The translations under genes were made by a program, and so were the position numbers. A stretch of DNA of 64,000 nucleotides. Source: Leptobrachium leishanense. Its lineage: Eukaryota > Chordata > Amphibia > Anura > Megophryidae. Where the stretch lies: positions 33,783,519-33,847,518 of the forward strand of contig CM019072.1 in the NCBI GenBank assembly GCA_009667805.1. Direction: 5' to 3'. The notes under the pieces were generated by a model. The model had not been told where the DNA came from. It did no database searches and was given only the letters and a program-made list of their open reading frames with translations. Positions within the stretch are counted from its first letter, which is position 1; the number at the start of each line of letters is the position of its first letter. Shown one piece after another: positions 21,968-35,179 of this stretch.

Positions 21968-22973
21968 TATGACGGAATGGGATGTTGTCCGCCTGCGGGT
22001 GTGCTCTATCTGCGTGCCCCCGGCGCTTACCGCTGGCCCGACTACCGAGTGACGCGGCACTCGGCGTCTCGTGCGGCCTGGAGTGACCCTGGGGAAGGGT
22101 TAGCGGGCGGTGGAGGGGACCCCTGCGTAGAACCAGCCCGACCACTGAGCAACACGGTACTCAGCGTCTCGAGCAGCTGGTTCACTGACCTTGTGGGTGT
22201 GGGACGTCTGTGGAGCGGCCGGCCGAATACGGAGATCGGATCTGCCGCGGAGGAATATTCGGATCTTAAGTGGAGGAATATTCGGATCTTTAAACGGAGG
22301 AATATTCGGATCTTTAAACGGAGGAATATTCGGATCTTTAAACGGAGGACTTTTCGGATCTTACGGGCCGGGGGAATCTTCGGATCTGATCACCACTCAC
22401 TTGGTATACCGAAGCGCGGTACGCGGTCCGCGCCTTCGGTTCGGATCTCACCTCGAACTGCTCGGAACGTAAGCTGGACACCGCACCCTGAGACCTCGTG
22501 GGGTGCTCAGACAGTATAATGTGGCGGAGAATAAAAGTCATCAGGCGAGGCTGGATGCACTGGTAAATCTGAGTTTATTATTCACAACACATACATTTAT
22601 CAACTTTACACAATTATGAATACAATGGGAATCCCTGCCCGCCCACACAAGTCCCATTGGCCCTCGCTGGCAGGAGGCACCCGGGCCCCGATTCGTATTG
22701 GCCGTTACGAATCGGGGAGTTGCCGATTCGGCCATTTTACGATCCGAGTATTCTGATCAGAACCACGAGGCGATCAGAAAATGGCGGCGGGCGTGGCAGA
22801 CAAAGGGAATTACATTTCACAATACCAACGGGGGACACTTTATTACACCACACACAAATCCACATCTAAAATAAAAAGTACTTAAAACTCCGTGGGTCCC
22901 ACAGCACCTAAGTGTCCATGGGTATGAGTGCCACTATGCACCGCCCCTGGCTGAGGGTGCTGGGCCATTCCGT
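21968..22973. mobile_element. insertion with 9-bp flanking repeat GACAGATGT, unclassified
   Basis: About 1 kb is flanked by GACAGATGT at 21959-21967 and 22974-22982. ACGGAATGG lies near the left end and its complement CCATTCCGT at the right end. The interior holds a 24-bp tandem array (22242-22360) and a palindrome around CGATTCGTATTGG / CGTTACGAATCG (22690-22716). No coding frame is convincing. A 9-bp duplication would suit a Mutator- or Merlin-like element; an LTR with TG...CA ends is an alternative. Confidence 0.45.
22242..22360. repeat. 24-bp tandem repeat (GGAGGAATATTCGGATCT)n
   Basis: Four to five units of GGAGGAATATTCGGATCT plus TTAAAC, the outer units diverged. Confidence 0.9.
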
Positions 22974-22982
22974 GACAGATGT

Positions 22983-24495
22983 CATTTGCATATCCTACCC
23001 AGAATTCCTTGTTGCATATGGGAAATGTGGCACAGGAGCTCTGGGATGCAATTCATGGAATTGCTGTGATGTGCAAGTGACTTCTGCAATAATAAACAAT
23101 ATAATAACATATATATATATACGGTATATATGTTAGCAAAGAAATGCTGACACATAAATAAGGAGTGATTTCCTGCCATACAAGCCCATTGGACATGACA
23201 GATGTACTCAAAAAATATAAAGATGAATTCTATATGGGAACTTTATAAATAGTCTATTGCAGGCGTGAGTTGGATTGTCAAGGGTTAATCTTCACCATAG
23301 GTATAAATTTTCATGTGTTCAAGCAAATATACTTTCCCATTGCCTGTAACCATTGCACTAGATTTTCAGTCTCTGTAAACATGATTTCACATTGATCTTT
23401 AACTCAACAGCTCTCCAAACCAAGCACTATGATGTAACCTAGCGACAGTTGCGTTAAAACTGATGACATCAGAATTTGGAGATCATCCTCCACATACGAG
23501 GTTCCGTAGTTACAACGCTGTGTGCGTAACCATGCAGAAAACTGAGTTTTATAGTATGTAGGAAACCCAGGAAATCCGGTTTTCAGTTGATGATTATAAC
23601 TCAGTGTTTAGTGAACAAGGCCCTGAGTGACCTTCTAGGCTTAGCAGATGGTTGTCAGAGATAGATGAGCCTGTTATCATTTTTAATCCCACCCCGACTC
23701 ATGGAGCAGATATTATTTTGCCACAATGTCAAAAGGCTTGATAATCTCACACTGTTACAAGAGCAACACTGCTGAATGAACGGATTCCCGAAGATTCCTC
23801 GCGCCAAGCTCTTACCGCTACATTCAGATGTAAATGTAACAACTCCCCAGCGCACGATATTCCGCACGTGTTCGTGGTTCTCATGACAGCGACTCATGCA
23901 AATCCTGCTCCAAAATGTAACCTTAGAAAAAACTGATTCCGTCCCTACTACGGACTCTCTCATCCGCATCCGACAAAGCCATTTCCTTGACATCCCTTGC
24001 CTATTTAGCCGAAAATTCAGCTCCGCCCGTGAGATTCTGTTTCTATCAGACTAATGGCATGATTTGCTGGTACTTTCTGCAATCTCTTGGAACATTTAGA
24101 CACGGATTATGCTTGTTCTATTGACCTCATCTTCGAGATAAAAAGGGAGTTATATTTATCAACGCATCCGTCAGGCCCATTTAGAAGATTACCACATTTT
24201 CAATCCCATTTGATGGGAAAAGAGGATTGCGGACAATTCATTTTATCTACTGCGGGTGTTTATGAAGCTATGAAGAACGTAGATGTGTTTAAACACACGG
24301 GGTAGGATCATGTTTTGTTTGAAAGAATTGTTCCAGATGCAGATCCGCTGTGTCTTTCTTAAACAGGACAGGGTCTATGTCCCGGTGCAGTGCGGCGTCT
24401 GGGATATTTTTTATGCTTTTCTTTCAGTTTGTCGGCAAGTGGGTGGGTCATCTGGACATTGGGTTGAAGCCTCGGCCTTCACATGTTCCGACATC
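22983..24495. other. unassigned sequence
   Basis: The first ~170 bp may be the continuation of the PLE fragment, since it directly follows the insertion's second TSD. The remainder gives no recognisable gene; frames at 23655-23993 (minus) and 24087-24305 (plus) have no motifs I know. Confidence 0.35.
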
Positions 24496-24876
24496 TAGTC
24501 GAGAGAAACATTTAAATACGTAAAGGGAATCCACAAGGTAGAGGAAGGGAGTATATTTAAAAGGAAACAAAGTAGCAAAACAAGAGGACATAGTCTTAGA
24601 TTAGAGGGGCAAAGGTTTAAAAGTAACATCAGGAAGCATTATTTTACTGAGAGGGTGGTGGATACATGGAACAGTCTTCCAGTAGAAGTGGTAGAGGCCA
24701 AAACAGTAATTGAATTTAAGCAAGCATGGGATAGGCATAAGGCTATCCTAAACAAAAGATAAATCCAGGTAAAGTATCCATGTAATTGGGCAGACTAGAT
24801 GGGCCGTAAGGTTCTTATCTGCCGACATTTTTCTATGTTTCTATGTTTCTATGTTTCTATGTTTCTATGTTTCTAG
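24496..24876 (+). mobile_element. CR1/L2-type LINE 3' end
   Basis: A 5'-truncated non-LTR retrotransposon: the last ~60 codons of the ORF2 protein, a short 3' UTR containing GGGCAGACTAGATGGGCC, and a (TTTCTATG)n tail at 24829-24876. The tandem short tail rather than poly(A) fits the CR1/L2 group of LINEs. Confidence 0.75.
24577..24762 (+). pseudogene. LINE ORF2 C-terminal fragment
   Basis: The frame reads KTRGHSLRLEGQRFKSNIRK followed by YFTERVVDTWNSLPVEVV and FKQAWDRHKAILNKR, then TAA. The pattern F..RVV..WNSLP..VV.A.TV..FK is the usual C-terminal signature of CR1/L2-like LINE ORF2 proteins, downstream of the reverse transcriptase. The endonuclease and RT domains are missing through 5' truncation, so this fragment codes for nothing functional. 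Confidence 0.75.
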
Positions 24877-24939
24877 TCAAGAGTGCCATTAGACATTATC
24901 ATCCACTTTCTGAGAAGCGAATCGGCACCAAAGTTTGAT

Positions 24940-25767
24940 GGGGTTATTCAGAGAGCACCGAAATGTCGCTGACATTTCGGTGCTCTCTCATTCCCCGCAG
25001 TTCCCTGCACTTCGGGGAATCAAAGTTCCCCACCCTGCGGTGAATTCAGCATTCCCGGAGTGCAGGGAAAACCCGCTGCAAATCCAACGAAAACCCACCA
25101 CAAACCTGCCTGAACCACCGGAAAAACCACGCCGGAAAAAGCTGCTGAGCCGCCGATCACAGTGAAGACCAGCTGCAGGAAAAAGCCGACAAGCTGACGA
25201 ACGGGGTAAAAAAAAAAAAACAGTAAGCTTGAAAGTGTCAAAATTTAAACGCTGTTTGCAAAAAACTGCTGAATGAAAATGTCTGGAATTTACATATAAG
25301 ATCCTGTGAATGATAATAAAAAGGGCTGTTACAGGGGGAGGGACGCTGTTAAAGAAATTCCCCAAAAAATGCCTAAAAGATCCTAAAAAAAAATCAATAA
25401 GCAAAGAGACTTTTAGCTGCATCATAAAATAATAAACGGTTTATTAGATATTGAATAAATACGGGAATATTTTTAACATTGAAGCCTATGGGATTCGCCT
25501 GAATAAACCTGCCGAATGAAAGCACCAAACAGCAGGGCATTTCGACAGCTTATCACTGCTGCTCGGTGTCTCTGAATAGATTAACCATTGCTTCTCTATG
25601 GAGGATTTCACTGCCCTCGAACAGGCACCGAACTTGCAGGCAGTTCGCCAAAATTTGGCAAATCGCCTGCTGTCTAAATAGCCGAACGGCCACGAAATGG
25701 CACCGTATGATGAATTTTGGTGTCTGGTTACATTTTGAGGCCAGATCTGCTCTCTCCGAATAACCCC
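24940..25767. repeat. GGTTATTC-family copy, both ends present
   Basis: 828 bp, GGGGTTATTCAGAGAGC to CTCTCTCCGAATAACCCC, with the subterminal hairpin CACCGAAATGTCGCTGACATTTCGGTG at the left end split around GCTG. TTGA occurs just outside both ends but offset by one base on the left. Confidence 0.7.
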
Positions 25768-26440
25768 TTGAGAATATGCTTTAGAGTGCCAATTTTAAGC
25801 ATAAATCCATCAGTCCCTCTTTACAAGCAGGAGGACCTTCTAGGAGCTCCAAATATTTGATGTGGGAGCATGGCTGGACTGGGACCAAAAAAGATATAAA
25901 AAATACCCAGCCCTGGACTTCATCCAGACCGGCTCCCTCTGATTCTGCAAACACACAGGGCTGGATTAAGATCTCTATGCACCTGGAGCTAAAGATTTTG
26001 TTTGGATTTTTTAGCATTTAGTGAAATGAAAACATATTTTATGTTATTTTAAACGGTGTGCAGTTTCTTTGTGTTTCGCCGCATTTCGCCGCTCTACGGT
26101 GATTCCATAGTGCTGAAAATACAGTGAATTCACTATTTAGTGAATGTTCGTCGTGTTTTGCAGAAAATGAAGTCGCCGAAGCAGTTACAGGACGTTGGCG
26201 AAAACTGCTGTATTGCACCAAAAACTGCTGAATTGAGCCGAATTGGCATCGGAAAATTCCTCTGAACTTAACAAAAAAGTCTCCTATTCTTCTAATAGGA
26301 GCTTAAAGCAATAATAATGTGTCTAAATAATAAAAAAGGTCCTTTAAAAATAATTAAAAGATCTGTTACAAAATTAAAAATTCGGAAATGGTTTAAAAAA
26401 TAAAAAAATGTCTAAAAAAATACAGAAAGATCTTTAAAAC
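25768..26440. other. unassigned sequence
   Basis: Includes a CAGGGCTGGATTAAG motif near 25957 that resembles a hAT end and a TCGCCGAAGCAG-containing segment loosely like the GGTTATTC family. Neither boundary is supported. Confidence 0.3.
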
Positions 26441-27100
26441 GGGGCGCTAGGGAGAAAATAATGCGCCCACAGTTTTCTCCCTACCGCCCCCTTTTTAACG
26501 TGGGATTACAATGCAGGCACTTAAAAAGCTGCCTGCATTGTTACCGCGTACTACGGCCCGGGATGCTCGTGGCAGCGCTCAGCGCTGCTGCGAGCGTCCA
26601 CTCGATGGAGTCCACAGGACTCCATTGAGCCAGACGCCGGCGTTCACATGACCTGCCGGATCTCACTTCGCAAGTTCCGGCCGGTCAGCGTAGTGATACG
26701 CAGGAGGAGACTGAGGAACGTTTTCCCCCAGTCTCTCCCTGCTGGACGGAGCTGCGGTCCTCACTACGGGACAGGAGGTGAGTATCTAAGTCGTTTTTTT
26801 ATTTTTTCGGTTAGTGTTAACACCAAGTCCTGGCTGTGGTTAACGTTCAGTTAAATGCGGCCGGACGTTAATCAGCGTTAGGACTTTGTAATCCTAACGC
26901 TGATTAACACTTTGCGCTCCCCATGTTAAGTATAGGGAGCGCAAAGTACAGTAACCTCGCGCAGAGAAGCGCAAGATACCAAACGCAAACGGGTTTCTGA
27001 ACCCGTTAGCGTTTGGATTGTAATAGCAATCCACCGTGGCTAACGTCAATGCTCACGCAGGTGAGCGTTAACGTTAGCACCTAGATTGTTATTTGGCCCA
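26441..27100. repeat. chain of hairpins, probable non-autonomous DNA element
   Basis: Successive near-perfect hairpins: GGCGCTAGGGAGAAAA with TTTTCTCCCTACCGCC (26442-26490); GGAGTCC-ACA-GGACTCC (26607-26623); AATCAGCGTTAGGA with TCCTAACGCTGATT (26869-26905); ACTTTGCGCTCCC with GGGAGCGCAAAGT (26909-26948); CCAAACGC.AACGGGTT with AACCCGTT.GCGTTTGG (26978-27016). CTTTAAAA precedes the left edge and follows near the right edge, so a longer TSD is possible. Related to 19100-19865. Confidence 0.55.
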
Positions 27101-28381
27101 TGGTCTTTAAAAAAATAATTAAAAAATGCAGAAGAGCCCCAGGCTGCTGTCAGGCCTAGACGAGTCTAGAGGCGTCCAGCAGACCCAGGCTGCCACTCAG
27201 GCCACCCGGCTCAGGAGAGCCTGTAGCGGCCGCCCAGCCTAAGCAAGCCCGAGGCTCAGGCGGCCGCCAGGCCCAGGCAGGTGGCTGGTCACACAGGCCC
27301 GGTGAGCCATCGGCCCACTGGAATTCTCCCGGTAGTCCCGATGGCCAGTACATGCCTGTGTGTGAGTCCTTAACAGAGCTTCACTGCAGGAAAACTCACA
27401 AATAACAGATCTTTATTTGGAACGAGTGTTTGTAAATGAGGAACCTAACAGTTTCAATGGTATATACGGTTATTAGGTCATAAAGTCAATTGCAAGATCA
27501 GCTTCTGGTTACATCTGTTTTCACCCCCACAAACAATGACAAAGTCCCTTCATTTGTCTTTGTGAAATCTGTGAGGTCCATTCATAACTCTTTCACTACC
27601 AAGTACTTTTTGTTTAAATAATATTACCATAACATGTATTTGAAACATAGGTTGCGTAGTTGACACTTAAACAGAGCAATTTTGCAAAGAGATTGTTGTT
27701 CAGAGATAGTTAAAAGATTAAAATAATGCAGATTCCCTCATTTTTAATTTTTCATGTATATTATTTACAAAAATACTACTGGGATGAAAAGTTCTAAACT
27801 CTAGAGGGTGTCCCTTATCTTGCACAGTTTCAAACGGAGTTTGCATCATTACCATATAGGCAGAAATGGCCTTTGTGTGGAATACATAGACTAATGGACT
27901 TTGCACAACATGTGCCTTGCGGATCATCATCCCAGAAGGCCGTCCCAGCATGAGCTGAATGACCGCCTTCTGGGCAGAGGGAAGCTGTTGGCTTCAGAAG
28001 TTGGTTACTGCCCATGGAGAAGCATTATGGGGTGAAGAGCGGGAACACCTAACCTACCATGACATAATAGCCATGGTGGCTACAGTGCCCCTTAAATTTA
28101 TCTACAAGCTGTTTTACACAGGCAGATGATCAGGAGACCAACCAATCAGTATGGCTGATTTTAATATATGCTTTCTGTTGACAAGTGTGTTGGCGGGGAT
28201 TCATTTTAATGACAGTTCAGGATTGAATTCATTAACAAATTATATTAATGACTAATAAATCAGAAAAAGCAATTTACCATACATATTTTAATATATTTTT
28301 ATTTCCAGACTGATTGCAAGACTTTTCTTGCATCGAAGTCTGCAGCGTTTGCAACAAGAGATGAAACAGCAGCACAACATA
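27101..28381. other. unassigned sequence
   Basis: A GC-rich patch at 27130-27360 (with CAGGCCCAGG repeats) is followed by A/T-rich DNA. No gene or element boundary could be supported. Confidence 0.35.
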
Positions 28382-29993
<1,612 letters not shown>

Positions 29994-30047
29994 TATATGT
30001 GAAAAGTGAAGACAGTATCACAATGAATAACTGGGAAACAAAATATA

Positions 30048-30926
30048 GGGGGTTATTCAGAGAGCACTGAAATGTCGCCGACATTTCGGTGCTCTCTCGC
30101 TACCCGTACTTTCCTGCACTTCAGGGAATCAAACGTCCCCACCCTGCGGTGAATTCAGCATTCACCGCAGGGTCCCCAGAGTGCAGGGAAAACCCGCCGC
30201 AATCCCGCCGAACACTCACTGAAAACCCACAGTAAACCTGCCGGAAGCGCCGCAAAAAACACGCAGAACATTTCAGAAAAAGCCACCGATCACAGCACAG
30301 ACCAGCTGCTGGAAAAAAACAACAAGCTGAGGAACAGGGTAAAAAAAGAAAGAACAATATGATTGAAAGTGTCAAAAACTGAAACGCTGTTTACAAAAAA
30401 AACTACTGGACGAAAATGTCTGGAATTTACATTTAAGGTCCTATGAATGATAATAAAAAGGTCTGTTACCGAAAAAATAAAATACACTTTAAAAAAAACC
30501 TGAAAGAAATTTGCCGAAAACCCCCCCAAAAATGCCTAAAAGATCCTAAAAAAATAATAAATAAAGAGACTTTTTGCTGCAGATTAAAATAATAAACTGT
30601 TTATTAGATATTGAATAAAAACAGGAATATTTTTCCCTTCGAAGCCTATGGGATTCTCCTGAATAAACCTGCCGAATGAAAACACCGAACAGCAGGGCAC
30701 TTTGACAACTTTTCTCTGCTGTTCGGTGTCCTCTGAATAGACGAATTGGTTCTCTATGGAGGATTTCACTGCCCTCGAACAGGCATCGTACTTGCTGGCA
30801 GTTCGCCAAAATTTGGCAAACTGCCTGCTCTCTGAATAGCCGAATGGCCACAGAATGTCACCGTACAGGGAAATTCCCTGTTCAGTGACATTTCGGGGCC
30901 AGATCGGCTCTCTCTGAATAACCCCC
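30048..30926. repeat. GGTTATTC-family copy, both ends present
   Basis: 879 bp from GGGGGTTATTCAGAGAGC to CTCTCTCTGAATAACCCCC, with the subterminal hairpin and A/T-rich centre like the copy at 12935-13787. ATA lies outside both ends. Confidence 0.7.
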
Positions 30927-31192
30927 ATAGAGGGATTTCCAGGGATTATTGGTGGGAAGGGGCATTTTGATTATTGTAGATGAAAACTGCAACAGATCTC
31001 ATATATTATTTTATTATAATATACAAAGTTGAGCATCCCTTTCCTGAAATTCCAAATTCCAAAATGTTCTGAAATCTGAAAACTTCTTGGGTGTCGACAT
31101 GACACCTGACCTCATTTGACAGGGACAAAATTATTGAAAATATTGTAAAAAACTACCCTCGGGCTGTGTACAGTGTATCTATAATATAATTG

Positions 31193-31976
31193 AGTAAGGC
31201 TTGGCGTGTCCGTCGCCAAGCCTTACTCTGCGCATGCGCGTGCAACCAGCGGCGGTTGGTTGCGCGCGCATGCAACCGCCGCGGCACGAGCCGGCTGTGC
31301 GCTCGCCGCGGCGGTTACAAGATGCACACAGCAGCCGGGTAGAGGCTGCGCTCGCAGCCTCTACCCGGCTGCCGCGCGCATCCATCCCCGAGCGGCGAAG
31401 GGAAAGTTCCCTCGCTTCCGCTCTTTGAAGGACCCAAGCCGTGGTCACGTGACCGCGGCTTGGGTCCTTCAACGACCGGAAGCGGGGAAACTTTCACTTC
31501 GCCGCTCGGGAAGGTAAGTATGAGGAGCTCATGGGGCGGCTGTCCGAATGCCGATAGAGCATTCGAACAGCCGCCCCATGTCTGGTCTGGGGTCTGAGCT
31601 GGGGGGGCATATAGCCATGAGAGGTGGGGGGCAAATATCCGAGAGGTGGGGGGCAAATATCCATGAGCTGGGGCATATATCCATGAGAGGTGGGGGGCAA
31701 ATATCCATGAGCTGGGGCATATATCCATGAGAGGTGGGGGCCAAATATCCATGAGCTGGGGCAGTATCCACGTGCTGGGGCAGTATCCACGTGCTGGGGC
31801 AGTATATCCACGTGCTGGGGCATATACCCACGTGCTGGGGCAGTATATCCACGTGCTGGGGCAGTATATCCACGAGCTGGGTCAATATCCACGAGCTGGG
31901 GCATATATCCACGAGCTGGGGCATATATCCACGAGCTGGGGCAGTATATCCATGAGCTGGGGCAGTATATCCACAA
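31193..31976. mobile_element. hairpin chain plus minisatellite, possible Helitron-like or hAT-like element
   Basis: Six hairpins in a row: AGTAAGGCTTGGCG/CGCCAAGCCTTACT (31193-31227), GCATGCGCGTGCAACC and its near complement (31231-31272), AACCGCCGCGGC/GCCGCGGCGGTT (31274-31316), a perfect 19-bp stem (31331-31372), a stem of about 55 bp centred on GGTCACGTGACC (31387-31510) and a 20-bp stem (31531-31579). A minisatellite follows directly. TCTATAATATAATTGAG just before the first hairpin looks like a Helitron 5' end, but I found no CTRR 3' end. The boundaries are therefore provisional. Confidence 0.5.
31590..31972. repeat. minisatellite, GAGCTGGGGCATATATCCA type
   Basis: About 17 units of 18-27 bp with core GCTGGGGCA(T/G)ATATCCA(C/T)G and the variant GAGGTGGGGGGCAAATATCC. 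The core matches those in the hATs at 16948-18783 and 44347-48285. Minus-strand open frames through it are artefacts. Confidence 0.9.
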
Positions 31977-32486
31977 TAGACTGCCCTCTGGGCAGGCTTT
32001 CCACCTTGTATGTAATATAAATGAATTTCGTACACTTTCTCATTAATTAATTCCTTGGCAATTTTTTTTGCCATCCCTCAAAAAAAAGTTTTAATTGGTG
32101 ATGGAATTAATATAATAGGTACACAATAACCCCCAAGAACAGGTTGTACCCACGGGAAGAAATATTGTCCCGCACAAATGAGATTTCATCTAGGGAGAAG
32201 AAAATAGATAATAAAGGAATTTTAGGCTGGCCGACCACTGGGGCCATATTTTTGCTATTGTCCGATTGTCCGTCATCGTCTGTCATTGTCCGACCAATCC
32301 CACAGCATGCAGGAGATTTGTCACGTCCCGATATCTCAATATATGAATGTCTGATCCCTATACGCAGCACAGCTATCTTACATTTCCGATCATTCGAGTG
32401 GTCGATGCGTCTACCTATATCGGAATCAGAGGAGAACGTAACCAGTAACAGACCAGAGGTTAACACAATACAGAATGTCAGAAGGA
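31977..32486. other. unassigned sequence
   Basis: A frame of 125 codons at 32144-32521 has no known motif and runs into the Ngaro terminal repeat, so I do not call it a gene. Confidence 0.35.
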
Positions 32487-32763
32487 AAGAACCCCCTGGA
32501 CCTTCAGGAAGGGGGACATGACTGATGGCCTGGGCCTGTAGGTTAAGGAAAGATCTGGAAGGGTTTAGAATCCCTGGGGCCCCTCAGGGAGGGGGAAGGG
32601 GGGGGGGGTCGGTTGGAAGCATGGGCCTGTCAGTCAAGGAAAAGCTACGGTGTTATTGGTGGAGTGGTTGCAACAGTGTTGCTTAACTGGACTATATATG
32701 CTGGTGATGGGTGCAGGGTTCTTCCTCTGTTCCTGCCAACGTGAGAAGTGCATCAAGGTGAGA
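32487..32763 (+). repeat. Ngaro split repeat A1
   Basis: Begins AAGAACCCCCTGGACCTTCA and ends CATCAAGGTGAGA. It is repeated as A2 at 37984-38255, where the poly-G run near 32597 is shorter. The end, CAAG|GTGAGA, resembles a splice donor; whether that is used is unknown. Confidence 0.9.
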
Positions 32764-33185
32764 TCATGTTTTTTCAGGTGTTTCTGGTGAAAGAGAAAGG
32801 AGAGGGAAAGTTTGGTGGCTGGGGGGGCATCTACATGTCTGCTGGAACACTTGAGGGAGCACTCTGTGTGATCACATGACCGGGAGCTTCCTCTGTGTGT
32901 GTAAGGGGAGAGGGTGACAGGAAGTGCAGGCTGTGCCATGTGCTGCTGTTATAGGGGGCAGAGCTGCTGGATTCCCACTCCCCAGCAAGAAGCAGGTGTA
33001 GGGTGTGTCTGTGTGTCTGTCTGTGTGTGACTAGATTTGGTTAAAGAGAAAGGCAGATGGTTTTTATTCAATTGGTTTTGTTGATTTTCTGTTTTTGTTC
33101 TAAGGACCTGCATGTGTTGTGGCTGCAGATCCCACAATGCTCAGGCAGCCAGATAGCAGCGCTGGGGGATAAGTAGTTGCACAGC

Positions 33186-33237
33186 ATTGAAGGTTTAGTA
33201 ATCAAAAAAAAAAAAATAAAAAAAAAAAAAAAAAATG
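33186..33237. repeat. poly(A) run
   Basis: About 40 A in 52 bp, broken by a few T; could mark a retroposon tail, but no body is recognised upstream. Confidence 0.6.
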
Positions 33238-33339
33238 ATCTGGGGCACAAATGATCAAATAACGTGGTGGCTCTTACAAAGAAAACCCTGGGGGTTATTC
33301 AACACAATATATTTTAAGTATATATGCGTAAGGTGTATA

Positions 33340-33480
33340 CACCGATACAATTATTGGTCTAAGGAGCGCCGACAGGTTCTGTAGCGCTGTACAATGGGTG
33401 AAGCAATGACAGGGCGACGTACACCTTGCATAAGCGGAGCGGGAGGTGGAGGACCTGCTCAAGAGCTTACAATCTAATAT
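33340..33480 (-). repeat. LINE/SINE-type tail, minus strand
   Basis: On the minus strand it reads ATTGTAAGCTC, then TGTACAGCGCTACAG and GTCGGCGCTCC, the same order as the tail at 8418-8592. It lies within the Ngaro element, so it is a younger insertion. Confidence 0.5.
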
Positions 33481-33710
33481 ACAATGCGAGCACATGCGGC
33501 TGGTCCCTAAGGCTGGCTGTTGCCATACAGACCCGTCTGATATCTGCTAGTGCTGCTGCCTGTGTCTCCATGTTCCCGCTCATTATTCGGGCTGCGATGG
33601 GATCACATGGGAATGGTTCCTCTGCATCTTCTGTTCTGTGCTTTACCCAGCAGGTGCCGGCGGACAAATACTTCACAATTCAGTGCATTGAATGAAATTT
33701 CAGTGTCCTT

Positions 33711-33832
33711 TAGCGAGTGCACCCTGAGGTCCTGTAACTTGAGGCCCTGAGCTCCTGCACCCTGGGGTTCTGCACCCTGAGGTCCTGAGCTCCTGCACCC
33801 TGGGGTCCGGTACCCTGAGGTCCGGCACTGGG
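33711..33832. repeat. short tandem repeat, CTGCACCCTGAGGTC type
   Basis: Several irregular units built from CCCTGAGGTCC, GAGCTCCTG and CACCCTGGGGT. Confidence 0.75.
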
Positions 33833-34014
33833 CAGAGAAAAAACTCTTATCCCTTCGTGTGAACCAGGGAGATAAGGTGCGGGAAACGTTTGAATACATA
33901 ATTGTAGTAAACAGTTTCAATTGCTAAAATGCTTATTTTACTAGCGGTTTCAATAAGGGTTACTGCAGCATAATACCCCATTAACCCCTTAGGAACCGAG
34001 AGTTTTAAAAGTTC

Positions 34015-34700
34015 TGTGCGTGGTCACGGCGTTGCATGTTTGCAGATGCATTCAGTGTATGGTCGCTGTGTTGCATGTTTGCAGGCTCATGCTGTATGGC
34101 CACTGTGTTGCAGGTTGCGTGTGCATTCCGGGTGTGGTCACGGTGTTGCATGTTTGCGTGTGCATTCTGTGTGTGGTCACTATGTTGCATGTGCATTCCG
34201 GGTATGGTCACGGTGTTGCATGTTTGCAGGCTCATTCTGTGTGTGGCCACTGTGTTGCAGGCTTGCGGGTGCATTCCGGGTATGGTCACTGTGTTGACTT
34301 TTGCGCGTGCGTGCTGTGCGTGGTCACGATGTTGCATACTTGCAGATGCATTCAGTGTATGGTCACTGTGTTGCATGTGTGCAGGCTCTTTCTGTATGTG
34401 GCCACGGTGTTGCAGGTTTGCGTGTGCATTTCGGGTGAGGTCACGGTGTTGCAGGTTTGCGTGTGCAATCTGTGTGGGGTCACTGTTGCATGTTTGCATG
34501 TGCATTCCGGGTATGGTCACTGTGTTGCACGTTACAGGCGCATTCTGTGTGGGGCCACTGTGTTGCATGTTCGCAAGTCCAGTCGGTGTGGTCACGGTGT
34601 GGCATGGTTGCAGGTGCAGTCAGTATACGGTCATTGGATAATGTTTGCAATTGCATTCGGATATGGTCATTGGGTTGCATGTTGGCAGGTGCATTCTGGT
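34015..34700. repeat. ~38-40-bp minisatellite within the Ngaro interior
   Basis: About 17 units with core GGTCAC(T/G)GTGTTGCATGTTTGC followed by (A/G)GGTGCATTC. The single-copy version of this motif (TAGTCACTATGTTACATGTTCACAGGTGCATTC split in two units) appears at 41500-41590 and 2620-2650, each time before a conserved TGGCGTCTGGGAGG..GCGGTGCTCTG segment, so the array arose by expansion inside a dispersed repeat. Both strands give open frames of 200-260 codons that are artefacts. Confidence 0.9.
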
Positions 34701-35179
34701 TGGGGGTGCTGGTGGGGGGCTCTGGAGTGGCTTTGGACTGGGGAGGTTTGGTGGTGTCTGGAGGGTTGTTCCGTGGGTGCGGTGCTCTGTGGGTGGATGT
34801 GATTCGAGCCACTTTCTCGTGGTTCTTAAGGGTTACTGGGTTCCAGGTGGGGTCCTTGCGGATTTGCCATTCCCAGGGCCCTGTCTAGCCTAAATTGGTA
34901 GAATGCCCCTCCCGAGTGCCCCCCCCCCCGGGGCATAGGGGAGCCCGGTTTAATATCAATAGAAGGAAGTGGATGCAGCCGGTTCCCAATCGGGTGAAGG
35001 GCGGTCGTCATGGACACGCCACCCAGGGATCTGCGTTTGAGTGTGCGGAGGAGGGTGAACATGGTGCAGGTGCCTGTTTTTCTTCCCTGTCTTTACGTGA
35101 GGAGTCTGGAGGAGTTGGTCGAGGGGACTGGGATGGAAGGACTTAAGGGGGTTTGGAAGGAACCACCCCCCCCCCCAGA

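Noticed and set aside
31494..32074. Minus-strand frames of 145-181 codons
   Set aside because: They cover the hairpin chain and minisatellite at 31193-31976.
32144..32521. 125-codon frame as a host or retroviral gene
   Set aside because: No known motif, no supporting context, and it runs into the Ngaro A1 repeat.
34005..34888. Frames of 93-260 codons on both strands, Cys/His-rich
   Set aside because: They follow the 38-40-bp minisatellite; the Cys/His pattern is repeat composition, not zinc fingers.
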